Position numbers and translations under genes: made by a program. 64,000 bases of DNA. Source: PLanc-01 sp034678485. GTDB lineage: Bacteria; Planctomycetota; Phycisphaerae; Sedimentisphaerales; Anaerobacaceae. The notes beneath the pieces are model-generated. The model was not told where the DNA came from and did not search any database. It saw nothing but the letters and a program-made list of their open reading frames with translations. The stretch is taken from positions 13,397-77,396 of the forward strand of contig JAXDBU010000092.1 of assembly GCA_034678485.1 (NCBI GenBank), written 5' to 3'. Numbering within the stretch: the stretch's first letter is position 1; every line of letters starts with the position of its first letter. Shown one piece after another: positions 42,029 to 51,907 of this stretch.

Positions 42029-44425
42029 TCATTTTCCTTCGACCGGCAACGTAACGATGAACGTCGTGCCGTCACCGAACCGACTGTCGACGTGAATGCG
42101 CCCGCCCATCGCGGAAACGACACGGTGAACGATGCACAGACCGAGTCCGGTTCCCTCCCTCTCGCGTTTCGTCGTGAAGAATGGATCGAAGATGCGCCCG
42201 ATGTGCGCGGGATCGATCCCCCCGCAATCATCGACGAATCGCAGTTCCACCTCCTTCTCCCGGGCGGCCCCGACGATCCGGAGACAGTGATCGTTCACAC
42301 CGTCAGCCGCTTGAATGGCGTTCTGCGCCAGCGAGAAGAACAGTTGCTCGAGGTCCTTTTCACATGCGTAGATCGACGGCAGGTCGCCGAGCCGCTCGAG
42401 CCTCAGCGCCACGCGGGAACTCCGCGCACTCTCCTCCAGCAGGCGCATCACACGACCGGCCGTGACGGAGAGGATCACCTTTGTCACCGACCCCGACGAT
42501 GTCTGGCGGGCAAGGCTGCGAAGCCTCTCGATGATGCTCGATATATTCGAGATCTCCGCAAGCCCATCGTTCAAATCCTCCAGCACCGTCGGCGGGCAAT
42601 TGCTCTCATCGAGATCCTTCAGCGCATTCTGAAGGGACAAGCGAATCACCGTCAAAGGCTGGTTCAGCTCATGGGCATACGTGGCGCTGAGCGTGCCCAG
42701 CGAGGCAAGCTGTTCGGCCCTCATCATCCTCTCCCGATACGCTTGGAGTTCCTGCTGGGTGGTTCGCAGCTCGTGGACGTCCCGGGCAATCACCAGTCCG
42801 GCGGTCACTCGGCCCGCCCGGTCCCGCAACGGCGCAACTGTCGTGTTGTACCAGCGCAATTCACCACGGACGTCGGATAACACCAGGGAGTTCTCTCCCA
42901 CGCCCGTATGAATGACCTTTCGGACAGCGCCCGCTTGCCGGTCGGCAATATCTTTCCGAAACAACTCCCACATGGTCTTGCGCGTGAAGTCGGACGGCTT
43001 GCCCCCCAGCGCCCGAGCGGCAGTGTCGTTCATGAAAAGGAACGTGCCTCCCTCATCGACGATGGCGATTGCCTCTCCCGCGCTCTCGACAACCGTCCGG
43101 TATCTCTCTTCGCTCTCCAGCAGACTCCGCTCCAGTTCCCGGCAGTCGCTGACGTCCTTGGCAAAGACAGCGATCCGCCGGACAACGCCATCGGGATCGA
43201 GAATGGGGTACATGCTGGTGAAGAACTGCCGGCCGGCGCGATCGTCCTCGAACTGAACCGGGACTCGCGTATCCACAACTTCCCGGATTCGCGCCATTCG
43301 CCGTTCCACGACCTCCGAGGGCATGATGTCGCTGCTCAACTCGACCATCCTGCCGCCAATCAGCTCGCGGGCACTCTTGCCGAAACGCCGTGCGGCAGTC
43401 TCATTGGCCATCAGCATCGTCCCATCGCGGCCCAGCATCAGGACGGATTCCGTCACCGCGTCGAACAACGCTCGCAGCATGCCTTCATTCTCACGAACCG
43501 CCTGTTCGGCCCTTCGGCGATCCGTGATATCCCGGATAATGCCCTGCGTCCCGACGATCTTCCCCTCCACAACCAAAGGACCGAGACTGACTTCGAGAAA
43601 ATGTTCGCCCGCGTCCCTCCCGGAGAGCGCGACTTCCATCGTCGCTCTCCGCCCATCCAGTGCCTCCGCGCGAGCCTCTTCGAGCCTGGCCAAGGCCTCT
43701 TTGGGGACCCACCGCCTGTAGTGACTGCCCACAATCTCTTGAGGATCGAATCCCAGGATCCTCTGGACAGCCCGGTTGACGGTCAGTAGATTCCCATCGC
43801 AATCCGCCGTGTAGAGAATGTCATTTACGTTTTCGACAAGATCCAGATATCGCTGCCGGCTCTCGACGAGTTCCTTCTCCATCTTGACGCGAGCGGTGAT
43901 ATCCTGGGCGAAGACGACCACCTGAGTGACACACCCTTGTTCGTTGATGACGGGATAGTACACCTGGTCGAACACGCGGCCATCGCGCCGATCCGTGATC
44001 CGCATCGGCGTGCTCGTCTGCACGACCTCGTCCACGCACGCCAGCCTCGCGCTGCGAACGTCGGGAGGCAGGATCTTGCACGCGGGATCCCGTCCGTCCC
44101 GCCCCACGAGATCCTCCTTGGCGCAACCCAGTCGATCTGCCGCCGTCTGGTTGACGGCCTGGATCACACCGTTGGAATCGAGCACCACCAGGGTCTCCGT
44201 GATCGCGTCCAGAACCGCTCGAAGCATCTGCTCCCGTCCGGACAGCGCCTGAGCCTGCTCCGCGCGAAGGTCGTCCCGCTCTTTCTCGAAGGCCGCCAGG
44301 CGCTCCCGGAGCCGACCATTGGCGTGCTCCAGCTCCGCGATCCGACGGCACAACGATATCTCCCCTTCCGACTGGCAACAATTCTCATTCGCGTCATTCA
44401 TCCTGCTTCCCGGACCCGTCTCCAT
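42029..44425 (-). CDS. Multi-PAS sensor histidine kinase (FixL/NtrB type)
   Basis: A 798-residue soluble kinase without membrane helices. It begins with a coiled coil (residues 25-65), followed by four PAS domains (about 65-180, 190-305, 315-430, 440-550). The first and third are so alike (MLRAVLDAITETLVVLDSNG / MLRALFDAVTESVLMLGRDG) that they arose by duplication. The phosphoacceptor region has YAHELNQPLTVIRL and the HATPase has DDCGGIDPAHIGRIFDPFF and GTGLGLCIVHRVV. The ELNQPL box is typical of FixL/DctB-type kinases. No heme-binding histidine pattern is evident. It should phosphorylate the FixJ-type regulator encoded next. A TTGATT-17-TATGAT promoter lies upstream. ATG 44401 is an alternative start. 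Confidence 0.9.
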   Translation of the reverse strand: METGPGSRMNDANENCCQSEGEISLCRRIAELEHANGRLRERLAAFEKERDDLRAEQAQALSGREQMLRAVLDAITETLVVLDSNGVIQAVNQTAADRLGCAKEDLVGRDGRDPACKILPPDVRSARLACVDEVVQTSTPMRITDRRDGRVFDQVYYPVINEQGCVTQVVVFAQDITARVKMEKELVESRQRYLDLVENVNDILYTADCDGNLLTVNRAVQRILGFDPQEIVGSHYRRWVPKEALARLEEARAEALDGRRATMEVALSGRDAGEHFLEVSLGPLVVEGKIVGTQGIIRDITDRRRAEQAVRENEGMLRALFDAVTESVLMLGRDGTMLMANETAARRFGKSARELIGGRMVELSSDIMPSEVVERRMARIREVVDTRVPVQFEDDRAGRQFFTSMYPILDPDGVVRRIAVFAKDVSDCRELERSLLESEERYRTVVESAGEAIAIVDEGGTFLFMNDTAARALGGKPSDFTRKTMWELFRKDIADRQAGAVRKVIHTGVGENSLVLSDVRGELRWYNTTVAPLRDRAGRVTAGLVIARDVHELRTTQQELQAYRERMMRAEQLASLGTLSATYAHELNQPLTVIRLSLQNALKDLDESNCPPTVLEDLNDGLAEISNISSIIERLRSLARQTSSGSVTKVILSVTAGRVMRLLEESARSSRVALRLERLGDLPSIYACEKDLEQLFFSLAQNAIQAADGVNDHCLRIVGAAREKEVELRFVDDCGGIDPAHIGRIFDPFFTTKREREGTGLGLCIVHRVVSAMGGRIHVDSRFGDGTTFIVTLPVEGK

Positions 44426-44517
44426 CAGCTCCGGCTCAATGACCGCTATGAGAGGGCCATCAGCCGTCCCGCAAGAACCGACACACGCGTAGCACTCATC
44501 GCGACAAGGCGATTCTC

Positions 44518-44546
44518 ATCATAGAATCCGTCCGACGGCAAATCAA
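44518..44546 (-). promoter_or_regulatory. Sigma70-type promoter of the kinase / regulator / sulfatase operon
   Basis: On the minus strand TTGATT (44541-44546), a 17-base spacer and TATGAT (44518-44523), about 95 bases before the kinase start. Confidence 0.6.
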
Positions 44547-44650
44547 GACAAACGTGGACAGATTCATACGGGATGAAGACAAACCGATCCCACGTCCGCA
44601 GAATTCCTACGGTGTTGAAGGGAATCTGCGCCCGGCGGTCGGCGCCCGCC

Positions 44651-44674
44651 GCACCGCAGGAGGTTCTGCGGTGC
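44651..44674 (-). terminator. Hairpin after the large hybrid kinase gene
   Basis: GCACCGCAG (44651-44659) and CTGCGGTGC (44666-44674) form a perfect 9-bp GC-rich stem with a 6-base loop, 27 bases after the stop codon. No T-run follows. Confidence 0.5.
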
Positions 44675-44700
44675 CCAAGGGAACCCGAAGGGACGCTCCG

Positions 44701-47700
44701 TCATCTCTCCACAAGCTGGGACTCAAGACCGCGGTCCGCCTGCTGCCGGTCAGCCGTCGACGCGGGACGGCAAACCAGCGGCAAGAACACCGTGAAGGTC
44801 GTGCCTTTGTCCAACTCGCTCTCGACTTCGATCCTGCCGCCATGGGCATCCATAATCCTGCTGACGATGGCCAGTCCCAACCCCGTTCCTTTGATTTCCT
44901 TGCCGGGTCTATGAACGCGGTAGAACCGGTCGAAGATCTTCCCGAGGTCCTCCTTGGGGATGCCGTACCCGGAGTCGCTGACCTTGAGAACCAAGTGTTC
45001 TGGCTGTGCAGATGCGGAAACCAGGACCTGGCCGCCCGCGGGCGTGAATTTGATCGCGTTGCTGACCAGGTTGATGAGGACCTGGAGAATGCGGTCGTTG
45101 TCATACATGACCAGGGGCAGGTCCGTCTGGAGATCCACAGCCAAGTGGACCCCGCTCTTGGCGGCGTGCGGCAACATCGTGTTGTACACCTCGTTCACAG
45201 CCGTACCGATGGCATTCTCCTGCATGTTCAGCTTCATCTTCCCTGCGATGAGTTTCTGGAAGTCCAGGACGTCGTCGATCAATCTCGACAATCGGTCGAT
45301 GTTCCGCTTGGCAATATCCAGGAAGTGACGCTGATCCTTGTTGATCTTGCCCGCGACGCCATCCAGCACAATAATCACCGACTCCTTCATGGAACTCAGG
45401 GGCGTCCGAAGCTCGTGCGAGACCGTCGAGATGAACTGCGACTTCATTTCCATGGTCTGTTTGAGCTCTTCTTCCGCCCGTTTACGTCCCGTGATGTCGT
45501 TCAGGGCGACCAGCACGTGCCGGCTGCCGTCCATGTTGATGGGTTCGACGCTGACCGCCAGCCAGGGGCAATCTTTTCCGTCGCCACTCACGGCCGGCTG
45601 AATCTCCACCCCGCGGGCCGGCTCATCCGAGACAAGTCCCTTCTGGACGAGATTCCGAAACGAGCAACCGTCGCAGGAATGAACGACGACGCCGTCCGCG
45701 AGACTTCCGGCATGGACGCAGTTCAGCATCTGACAGACGTCGCGATTGATGATGCCCGCGTATCCCTTGCCCGACATCTGGCGAATCACGTCGTTGGCGC
45801 GTGTCACCTTCATGCGGTCATTGACCAGTAGCATACCCAGGGGCGTCGCATCGAAGATGGCTTCCAGGTTCTTCTGTTTCCGGTCGAGGATCTCGTGAAT
45901 CCGCCGACTCTCCGTGACATCGACGAGAGACACCATCACGCACAAGGGGCTTCCCTTCCTGTCCTTGACGACACTGGCCGACAACTGAGCGACGAAGTCC
46001 GAACCGTCTTTTCGACAGGCCATCATGTCCCCACTCCACACGCCCTGCTCCAAGGCCAGGCGAAGGGCGGTTTGTGCCTCCTCGGCGGATTCGAAGAGCA
46101 GCGGCAACGGCCTGCCGATCACTTCGCTCTCATTGCCATATCCCCACATTCGCAAGGCGGATGGATTGGCGAAGGTCAGCTTCCCGTCGAGATCAATGAA
46201 CACGATGCCGCTGGCGGCACTGTCCACGGCGCTGTCTTTCACCAACAACGCCTCTTCGACGCGTTTGCGTTCCGAGGTGTCGCGGATGATGCCGACGGCC
46301 TGGTATTGACCATGGAGACAGATGCGACCAACCGAGAGCTCGACCGGGAATTCCTCTCCCGTCCTGCGCAGAGCGGTCAACTCGATCGTCTTGCCCAGAA
46401 CCGGACTTTCCCCGGTAATCCGGAATCGTTCCACACCCGGCTGGCACCGGTCGTGATACTGGGGCGGCGCCAGAAGAGTGTGCAGGTTCCTGCCGTAGGC
46501 TTCCTCGGCCGTGTATCCGAACATGGTCTGCGCCGCGTGGTTCCAGAAGGAAATGCAGCCATGCTCATCCATCATAATGATGGCGTCCAGGACCGCGCTG
46601 GTCATGCCGAGAAGGCGCTCTTCACTCTCGCGTAACGATTGCTGGATGCGTTCGGCGGTCGCCCGGGCTTCGTTAGCATCCTCGGCAAGACTCAGAGCCG
46701 CTTCCCTCTGCTGTCGAAGGGCCTGGTTCGCCCGGTTCAATTCCTCCGCCCACCGCCTCAGTTCGGCCTCGTGCGCCTTGTCCTGAATCCGCTCCAGACC
46801 CATCTCCGCCAGTAACTGGGCACAGGTCGTCAGGTATTTGAGCACCGGGGGCAGCTTCTTCTCCGGCACGATCGGCACACGATAGAGCGCCTCGATGTAG
46901 GCAGCCTCGTCGAAGCCGAATTCCCGCGCCTGCCGACGAAACGCCTCTTCATCAGGCGGCTCCAACAGGAACTGACCGATGAACACGTTCGCAACGTGCT
47001 CGCCCTCGATCACAATGGGTGATGCGGCGTCCGTCAGGCCATTGAGACATTGATAGAGGGAGAAGTGTTCGCCCTTCCTCAATTGTGCCGCCAGTATGGT
47101 GTCGCTCTCGATGCATCGAGCACATGTGTGGGGATTGACACGATGGAAATCGGTGCAAATGCCCTGCCAGCGGGCCCCGACAAACACGTTGCCTTCCAGA
47201 TCGATGATCGCAGAAGAAATGCCAACGGCGTCACAGAAGCTCTCCATCAACTGCTGCATCTGGTCACGATCCAGCAGGTCGGCAAGGTTCCGGTGTCGTT
47301 GCACAGTTCCATCGCTCAGGACGGTCACGGTGTCTGTCTCCGGCTCCGCCTGCAGTTCCGACATAGCTTCCGACTGGAGCACGACATACGGCGGCGACTG
47401 GCCGGCAACAACCGACATTTCATTGATGCGCCGTTTCAGCTCCGTCACGCGGAGCTCTCTGGCGATGGCCAGGCGGTTGAATCGCTCGATCTCATTGACA
47501 TGGTGGCGCATCGCCTCTTCCGTCCGCTTGCGCTCCGTCAGATCGTAGAGGACCGTCAGGTTGGCCGGTTCATGTTCGTACTCGATCGGCTCCATGGACA
47601 GGCTCACGGGAAAACACGTGCCGTCGGCCTTTCGCATGAGGACTTCGCGTTGGACGAGGCGTCCCCTTTCGCGTGCCTCGGCCAGAATGCCCGGTCTGTC

Positions 47701-49473
47701 GCAGTCGGCGTCGGCATAGAGGTCGATTGTGGTCTTCTTCAGCATCGTCTCGTAATCGTATCCGAAGAGTTCCGCACTCGCGCGATTGGACAGCAGGATT
47801 TGCCCGGTCGTCGGACGCGATAACTGGAGAGGCAACGGCGACGCTTCCACGATCAGCCGCATCCGCTCCTCGCTCTTGCGCAGTTCGTCCTCTACCCGAT
47901 GACGCTCCGTGACGTCACGGATCGTCTCGATGGCGCCGACAATCTGCCCGTGGCTGTCCCGCAGAGGGGAGGCATTTCCCCAGATAAAGGCGCCGCGCCC
48001 GCCGAAAACGTTGGGAACGAACACCTCGCCGCAGAGGGTCTCCCTCACCCGCGAGATGGTGTGGTACATCTTCCGTTCGGTCTCGCCGTCCGGTTGAAGG
48101 ACCAAATCGATGAGAATCGGCCTTCGCGAGCCGTAGAAGGGAATGGAGTACTCGTGGTCTCCCTTGCCGATCATCTCCGCCTTTGGGACTCCCGTCATCT
48201 CCTCAATCGCCCGATTCCAGGCGATCACCTTGCCATCGCGGTCAATAACAAGTGCGGCGTCGGGAAGGAAATCCACGATCTCCATCAGCCGACGATGAGT
48301 CTCGCGAAGCGCATCCTCGGCCCGCTTCCGCTCGGTAATGTCGATGTCGGCCCCTCGATATCCGAGGAGTCCGCCGGCCTCGTCGAGAATCGGCACCCCG
48401 CTGCGCAGGAGCCACACTTCGCTCCCATCCTTGTGCAGGTTGCGAGTCTCAAACTCCTTGAACACGTCTCTACGGTCGAAGATCGCCTGGGATTCGGTAC
48501 GCAGACGCTCCGCGTCCTCCGGATGGAGGAAATCGCAATAGTGCTTCTTACAAAGGACGTCATCCGCCTTGTACCCAAGGATCTTCTCGACTACGGGACT
48601 GGCATAGGTGTACATCCCATCGGCGTCCACTTCCCAGATCCACTCCCTCGCATTCTCCGCCACCTGGCGAAAACGCCTTTCCGATCGACGCAGCGCCTCC
48701 TCCATGAGTTTGCGCTCCGTGATGTCTCGAATCACGCCGATGCTGCCGGTGATCCGACCGTCGGAGTCCCGCACAACGCTCAGCGAGATATCGACGTCGA
48801 TGACTTCCCCATTTCCACAGGTCATCTTCGTTTCGAGGTGGTGCTGCATGCCCTTGCGCCGGATCTTCATGGCGCAAATCCGCTCCCATTCTCCCGGCGG
48901 ATACAGGGTCGAAACATCCCGGCCGGCAAGCTGATCCTCAGTCACGTGCAGCAGGTGTTCCGTGAACTCGTTCCAGGAAACCAACTGTCTGTTCTCATCC
49001 GCCATCATGATGGCGACGGCCGAGTTCTCGAAAATCGTCCGATACCGCTGTTCCGTGGCCTGCAACTGGCGTTCGGCTTTCTTCCGCTCGAGGGCATAGC
49101 GACTCGACCGCACGAGCAGGTTCGCATCCACCTGGCCCTTGATGAGATAGTCCTGCACGCCGACCTGCACGGCCTGGGTCGCCGTTTTTTCGTCGTCCAG
49201 GCCGCTCAAGACGATGATCGGCAGGTGAGGAGCCTGGGCCTGGAGACGGTTGACAGAATCCATGCCCTGGCTGTCCGGCAGGCCAAGATCCAGGAGCACG
49301 ACATCGAACGACGATTCCTTCAACAGATCCAGGGCAGCCGCGAGGCGACTGGCATGTTGCACCTCGCAGTCGCCGAGAGTGGACTGCCTCAGCAGCCTCT
49401 CCAGCAGCTTTCTGTCCACGATATCATCTTCAACGATCAACAGGCGAAGCGGATTCGACGTAGCCAAGGGCAT
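44701..49473 (-). CDS. Giant receiver / multi-PAS / PocR hybrid histidine kinase
   Basis: A 1590-residue cytoplasmic kinase. Order: receiver (residues 10-125, Asp62 in LLDLGLPDSQG); four PAS domains (about 145-255, 270-385, 395-525, 540-655); a PocR sensory domain (about 730-890; WQGICTDFHRVNPHTCARCIESD and SLYQCLNGLTDAASPI); two PAS domains (about 945-1195); a cysteine-rich PAS (about 1200-1330; CQMLNC...HSCDGCSFR); phosphoacceptor domain with VSHELRTPLSS; and HATPase (SGYGIPKEDLGKIFDRFYR, GTGLGLAIVSRIM). PocR domains sense small diols or related metabolites in known cases. The N-terminal receiver suggests upstream input. GAGGAGAG precedes ATG 49473. A lone receiver gene lies 41 bases upstream. 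Output target unknown. Confidence 0.9.
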   Translation of the reverse strand: MPLATSNPLRLLIVEDDIVDRKLLERLLRQSTLGDCEVQHASRLAAALDLLKESSFDVVLLDLGLPDSQGMDSVNRLQAQAPHLPIIVLSGLDDEKTATQAVQVGVQDYLIKGQVDANLLVRSSRYALERKKAERQLQATEQRYRTIFENSAVAIMMADENRQLVSWNEFTEHLLHVTEDQLAGRDVSTLYPPGEWERICAMKIRRKGMQHHLETKMTCGNGEVIDVDISLSVVRDSDGRITGSIGVIRDITERKLMEEALRRSERRFRQVAENAREWIWEVDADGMYTYASPVVEKILGYKADDVLCKKHYCDFLHPEDAERLRTESQAIFDRRDVFKEFETRNLHKDGSEVWLLRSGVPILDEAGGLLGYRGADIDITERKRAEDALRETHRRLMEIVDFLPDAALVIDRDGKVIAWNRAIEEMTGVPKAEMIGKGDHEYSIPFYGSRRPILIDLVLQPDGETERKMYHTISRVRETLCGEVFVPNVFGGRGAFIWGNASPLRDSHGQIVGAIETIRDVTERHRVEDELRKSEERMRLIVEASPLPLQLSRPTTGQILLSNRASAELFGYDYETMLKKTTIDLYADADCDRPGILAEARERGRLVQREVLMRKADGTCFPVSLSMEPIEYEHEPANLTVLYDLTERKRTEEAMRHHVNEIERFNRLAIARELRVTELKRRINEMSVVAGQSPPYVVLQSEAMSELQAEPETDTVTVLSDGTVQRHRNLADLLDRDQMQQLMESFCDAVGISSAIIDLEGNVFVGARWQGICTDFHRVNPHTCARCIESDTILAAQLRKGEHFSLYQCLNGLTDAASPIVIEGEHVANVFIGQFLLEPPDEEAFRRQAREFGFDEAAYIEALYRVPIVPEKKLPPVLKYLTTCAQLLAEMGLERIQDKAHEAELRRWAEELNRANQALRQQREAALSLAEDANEARATAERIQQSLRESEERLLGMTSAVLDAIIMMDEHGCISFWNHAAQTMFGYTAEEAYGRNLHTLLAPPQYHDRCQPGVERFRITGESPVLGKTIELTALRRTGEEFPVELSVGRICLHGQYQAVGIIRDTSERKRVEEALLVKDSAVDSAASGIVFIDLDGKLTFANPSALRMWGYGNESEVIGRPLPLLFESAEEAQTALRLALEQGVWSGDMMACRKDGSDFVAQLSASVVKDRKGSPLCVMVSLVDVTESRRIHEILDRKQKNLEAIFDATPLGMLLVNDRMKVTRANDVIRQMSGKGYAGIINRDVCQMLNCVHAGSLADGVVVHSCDGCSFRNLVQKGLVSDEPARGVEIQPAVSGDGKDCPWLAVSVEPINMDGSRHVLVALNDITGRKRAEEELKQTMEMKSQFISTVSHELRTPLSSMKESVIIVLDGVAGKINKDQRHFLDIAKRNIDRLSRLIDDVLDFQKLIAGKMKLNMQENAIGTAVNEVYNTMLPHAAKSGVHLAVDLQTDLPLVMYDNDRILQVLINLVSNAIKFTPAGGQVLVSASAQPEHLVLKVSDSGYGIPKEDLGKIFDRFYRVHRPGKEIKGTGLGLAIVSRIMDAHGGRIEVESELDKGTTFTVFLPLVCRPASTADRQQADRGLESQLVER

Positions 49474-49514
49474 CTCTCCTCATACTTGCGCACGATTCGT
49501 CAGTCCAGTGGGCC

Positions 49515-49928
49515 TCACGCCTTCAGTTTGTTCCCCAGAGCGGCGTGAATCCGGTCCATCAGTTGCGCGAAGTCGAACGGCTTGGTCACATAATCGCTGA
49601 CACCTCGTGCGGCAGCCGCGGCAATATCCTGGGGCTCGCACCGGGCGGTGAGCATGATCACCGGAATGTGGCGCAACGCCGGGTCGGCCCGAAGGTGCTC
49701 GAGCATCTCGTGACCGTTCATCCCCGGCATATTCGTGTCGAGCAGAATCAGATCCGGTTTCTCCGCGGCGGCGCGCTCCAGACCTTCCTGGCCGTTCGAT
49801 GCCGTCACCACATTGCAGTTGGCGAACTTCAGACGGTATTCCACCGTACTGACGAGGTCCGGTTCATCATCCACGACGAGGATCTTCACCTGTCCCGTTC
49901 TCTTCTTTGCCTTGAACAATCCCAGCAT
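49515..49928 (-). CDS. Single-domain response regulator
   Basis: A 137-residue receiver with KILVVDDEPDLVSTVEYRL, phosphoacceptor Asp64 in LLDTNMPGMNG, Thr in MLTARCEPQD and Lys in YVTKPFD. No output domain. It resembles PilH/CheY-like receivers. It lies 80 bases after the secretin gene of the pilus operon and 41 bases before the large kinase, so it could serve either pilus control or the phosphorelay of that kinase. Confidence 0.9.
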   Translation of the reverse strand: MLGLFKAKKRTGQVKILVVDDEPDLVSTVEYRLKFANCNVVTASNGQEGLERAAAEKPDLILLDTNMPGMNGHEMLEHLRADPALRHIPVIMLTARCEPQDIAAAAARGVSDYVTKPFDFAQLMDRIHAALGNKLKA

Positions 49929-50009
49929 GATCGCTTCTCCTTGAAGCCTGAATCCACCTTCACTTCATTGGACGAACAGGTCACCGGTCGCGGACACGTC
50001 GTCCCCCAA

Positions 50010-51311
50010 TCATTGTTCCCGCGGACTGCGATGGTCCGCACCGGGCTCGCCCTCCGGGGCAGTCACTTCAGAACCGGCATCCTCGCCGGCTTCGCGTTTT
50101 CGTTCCGACAGCAGAGACATCTCCCGGATTCTCCTGTGCTCGGCCAGCACGGCCGGCGGAGCCGGTTCATCGTTGAAAAGATGCGGCGACAGGAGCACCA
50201 CTAACTCCGATCGGGTCGTCACCTTGCTGGTGCTCCGAAACAACAGCCCGATGAGCGGCAAATCGCCCAGAATGGGAATCTGGCTGACTTCCTTGACCGT
50301 TTCGACCCGTCGCAGGCCGCCGATGACGACGGTCTGGCCGTCCCGGAGCAGCAGCGAGGTGGTCGCGTGGCGCGTATCGACAATCGGCACCCCTTGCGTG
50401 CTTTCGCCGGTCCGGACGTTCTGCTCCGCATCCACCAGGAGGAAGATGTTGTTGCCATCCGTCACGGTGGCGGAGACCTGGAGGTTGACGCCGACCTCCT
50501 TGAACTCCGTGGACGTGAGCGCAGCGGCTCCGCCCTGGGCCGTATCGATGATCTCCTCGTAGGGGATTTCCTCGACCGCCTTGATCGTCGCGGTCTGTCC
50601 GCTGACGACCAGCGTGCTCGGGCTGGCCAGGATCTCCACATCCCGTTTCTCCTGGATCACGTGCAGAACATTCCGGATCGTGCCGCTGATCACGCTCAGG
50701 TCGCCGCCCGTGCCGACCGTGTTGAAGACCGTCGCGCTGCCAATGGTCTCATCGTTCGAAATCGTGGACTGAAGTCGCGTGCTCGTCAGGTTCTGCCGGT
50801 ATGTTATGTCATACAGGTCGCTGGACAGCAGATCCCAATTCACACCGACCTCGGTATCGTCGCGCAACTGGACATCCATGATGACGACCTCGACCACGAT
50901 CTGCCTCGGCGTCCGATCCGCCTTCTTGATCTCCGCCAGGATCCGTTGAAGGCTCTCGGCCGTGTCGCAGATCACGACGGAGTTGTTCTTCTCGTTGATG
51001 GCAACCGCTCCATACTCGGTGACCATCTTGTCCAGGACCGTCTTGAGACCTTTGGCCTCCAGGAACTTCAACACCACCGTCTCCAATTGCCGTTCCGGCG
51101 GCTTGGCGGCGACCGGCTCTCTTTCCTCGCCGGGTGTTTCGGGAGCCTTCTGCACAGGCAGGGGTGTGAAGGGATTCCGGGAGCCTGCACCGTCACAGGG
51201 GTCCGCCTGTCCATAGGCCGGACGCACGCCGGGACCGACCTGCAGAGCCCCCAGGGGCATCATGGCCGCCATCGCACATAACACAACGAATTGACGAGTG
51301 GAACCACTCAT
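50010..51311 (-). CDS. pilQ: Secretin, PilQ/GspD family outer-membrane channel
   Basis: A 433-residue exported protein with a signal peptide. A short N-terminal domain with an N1-like fold follows (AVAINEKNNSVVICDTAESLQRILAEIKKAD), then a C-terminal secretin domain: VEVVIMDVQLRDDTEVGVNWD, ASPSTLVVSGQTATI and the secretin signature TRHATTSLLLRDGQTVVIGGLRR...QIPILGDLPLIGLLF. It forms the gated ring through which the pilus or pseudopilus passes. It is shorter than typical PilQ because AMIN domains are missing. ATG 51311 overlaps the pilO stop (ATGA). It is the last gene of the pilus operon. Confidence 0.9.
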   Translation of the reverse strand: MSGSTRQFVVLCAMAAMMPLGALQVGPGVRPAYGQADPCDGAGSRNPFTPLPVQKAPETPGEEREPVAAKPPERQLETVVLKFLEAKGLKTVLDKMVTEYGAVAINEKNNSVVICDTAESLQRILAEIKKADRTPRQIVVEVVIMDVQLRDDTEVGVNWDLLSSDLYDITYRQNLTSTRLQSTISNDETIGSATVFNTVGTGGDLSVISGTIRNVLHVIQEKRDVEILASPSTLVVSGQTATIKAVEEIPYEEIIDTAQGGAAALTSTEFKEVGVNLQVSATVTDGNNIFLLVDAEQNVRTGESTQGVPIVDTRHATTSLLLRDGQTVVIGGLRRVETVKEVSQIPILGDLPLIGLLFRSTSKVTTRSELVVLLSPHLFNDEPAPPAVLAEHRRIREMSLLSERKREAGEDAGSEVTAPEGEPGADHRSPREQ

Positions 51312-51907
51312 GAGTGGGTTTCTCCGGGTTGCACCGCAACGTAGATAGTCAAACCAAGACGGCATTCCAGTCGCCCGAGGCAGGAATCGACAAGATCGAT
51401 CTGGCAGGAATCGACCCAAACCTTCTGGGGTCTCTCCTGCAACATCCGAAGGAACGCAACGATCTGGTCATATTCTCCTTCTGTCGTGAGATCCACGTGG
51501 AGGGTCTCCACGACGGCCGGAGTGTTCGGATCTTCCCTCTTGTTGGCGTCCTTCTCGCAGGTGAAGTCCGCCGCCACCACGGCGCAACCGGCCTTTCCCG
51601 CGAGGGCCTGCAGTTCGTGAACGAACGCCTTGTATTGTTGCCGAGTGAAGAGCCCCTCCCGCACCCTCGCCAGCTCGGCCCGCAGGTTGCGTATCGTGGT
51701 GCACTTCTCATCGAGCGTTTCGTTGACGACGTCCAACTCCTGGACCATCCGGTCCATGACCGGCTCCAAACGCTGCATGGCATGCAGATAGCCGACGTGA
51801 GGGGAGATCGCCCAGTTGTACAAGGCCACGACCCCAATGACAAACGGGGCAGCCGTCAGGGCGTGTCTGCCGGATCCCACGGTTCTATGATTGCGATCTG
51901 TCGTCAC
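51308..51907 (-). CDS. pilO: PilO-like pilus assembly protein
   Basis: A 199-residue protein with one N-terminal helix (about residues 17-34), a coiled coil (about 45-95; ELDVVNETLDEKCTTIRNLRAELARV) and a ferredoxin-like C-terminal domain (LHVDLTTEGEYDQIVAFLRMLQ). This is the layout of PilO/GspM, which links the cytoplasmic PilM-PilN part to the outer-membrane secretin. Similarity is by layout more than by sequence. It overlaps the pilMN fusion gene by 23 bases and the secretin gene by four. Confidence 0.75.
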   Translation of the reverse strand: MTTDRNHRTVGSGRHALTAAPFVIGVVALYNWAISPHVGYLHAMQRLEPVMDRMVQELDVVNETLDEKCTTIRNLRAELARVREGLFTRQQYKAFVHELQALAGKAGCAVVAADFTCEKDANKREDPNTPAVVETLHVDLTTEGEYDQIVAFLRMLQERPQKVWVDSCQIDLVDSCLGRLECRLGLTIYVAVQPGETHS

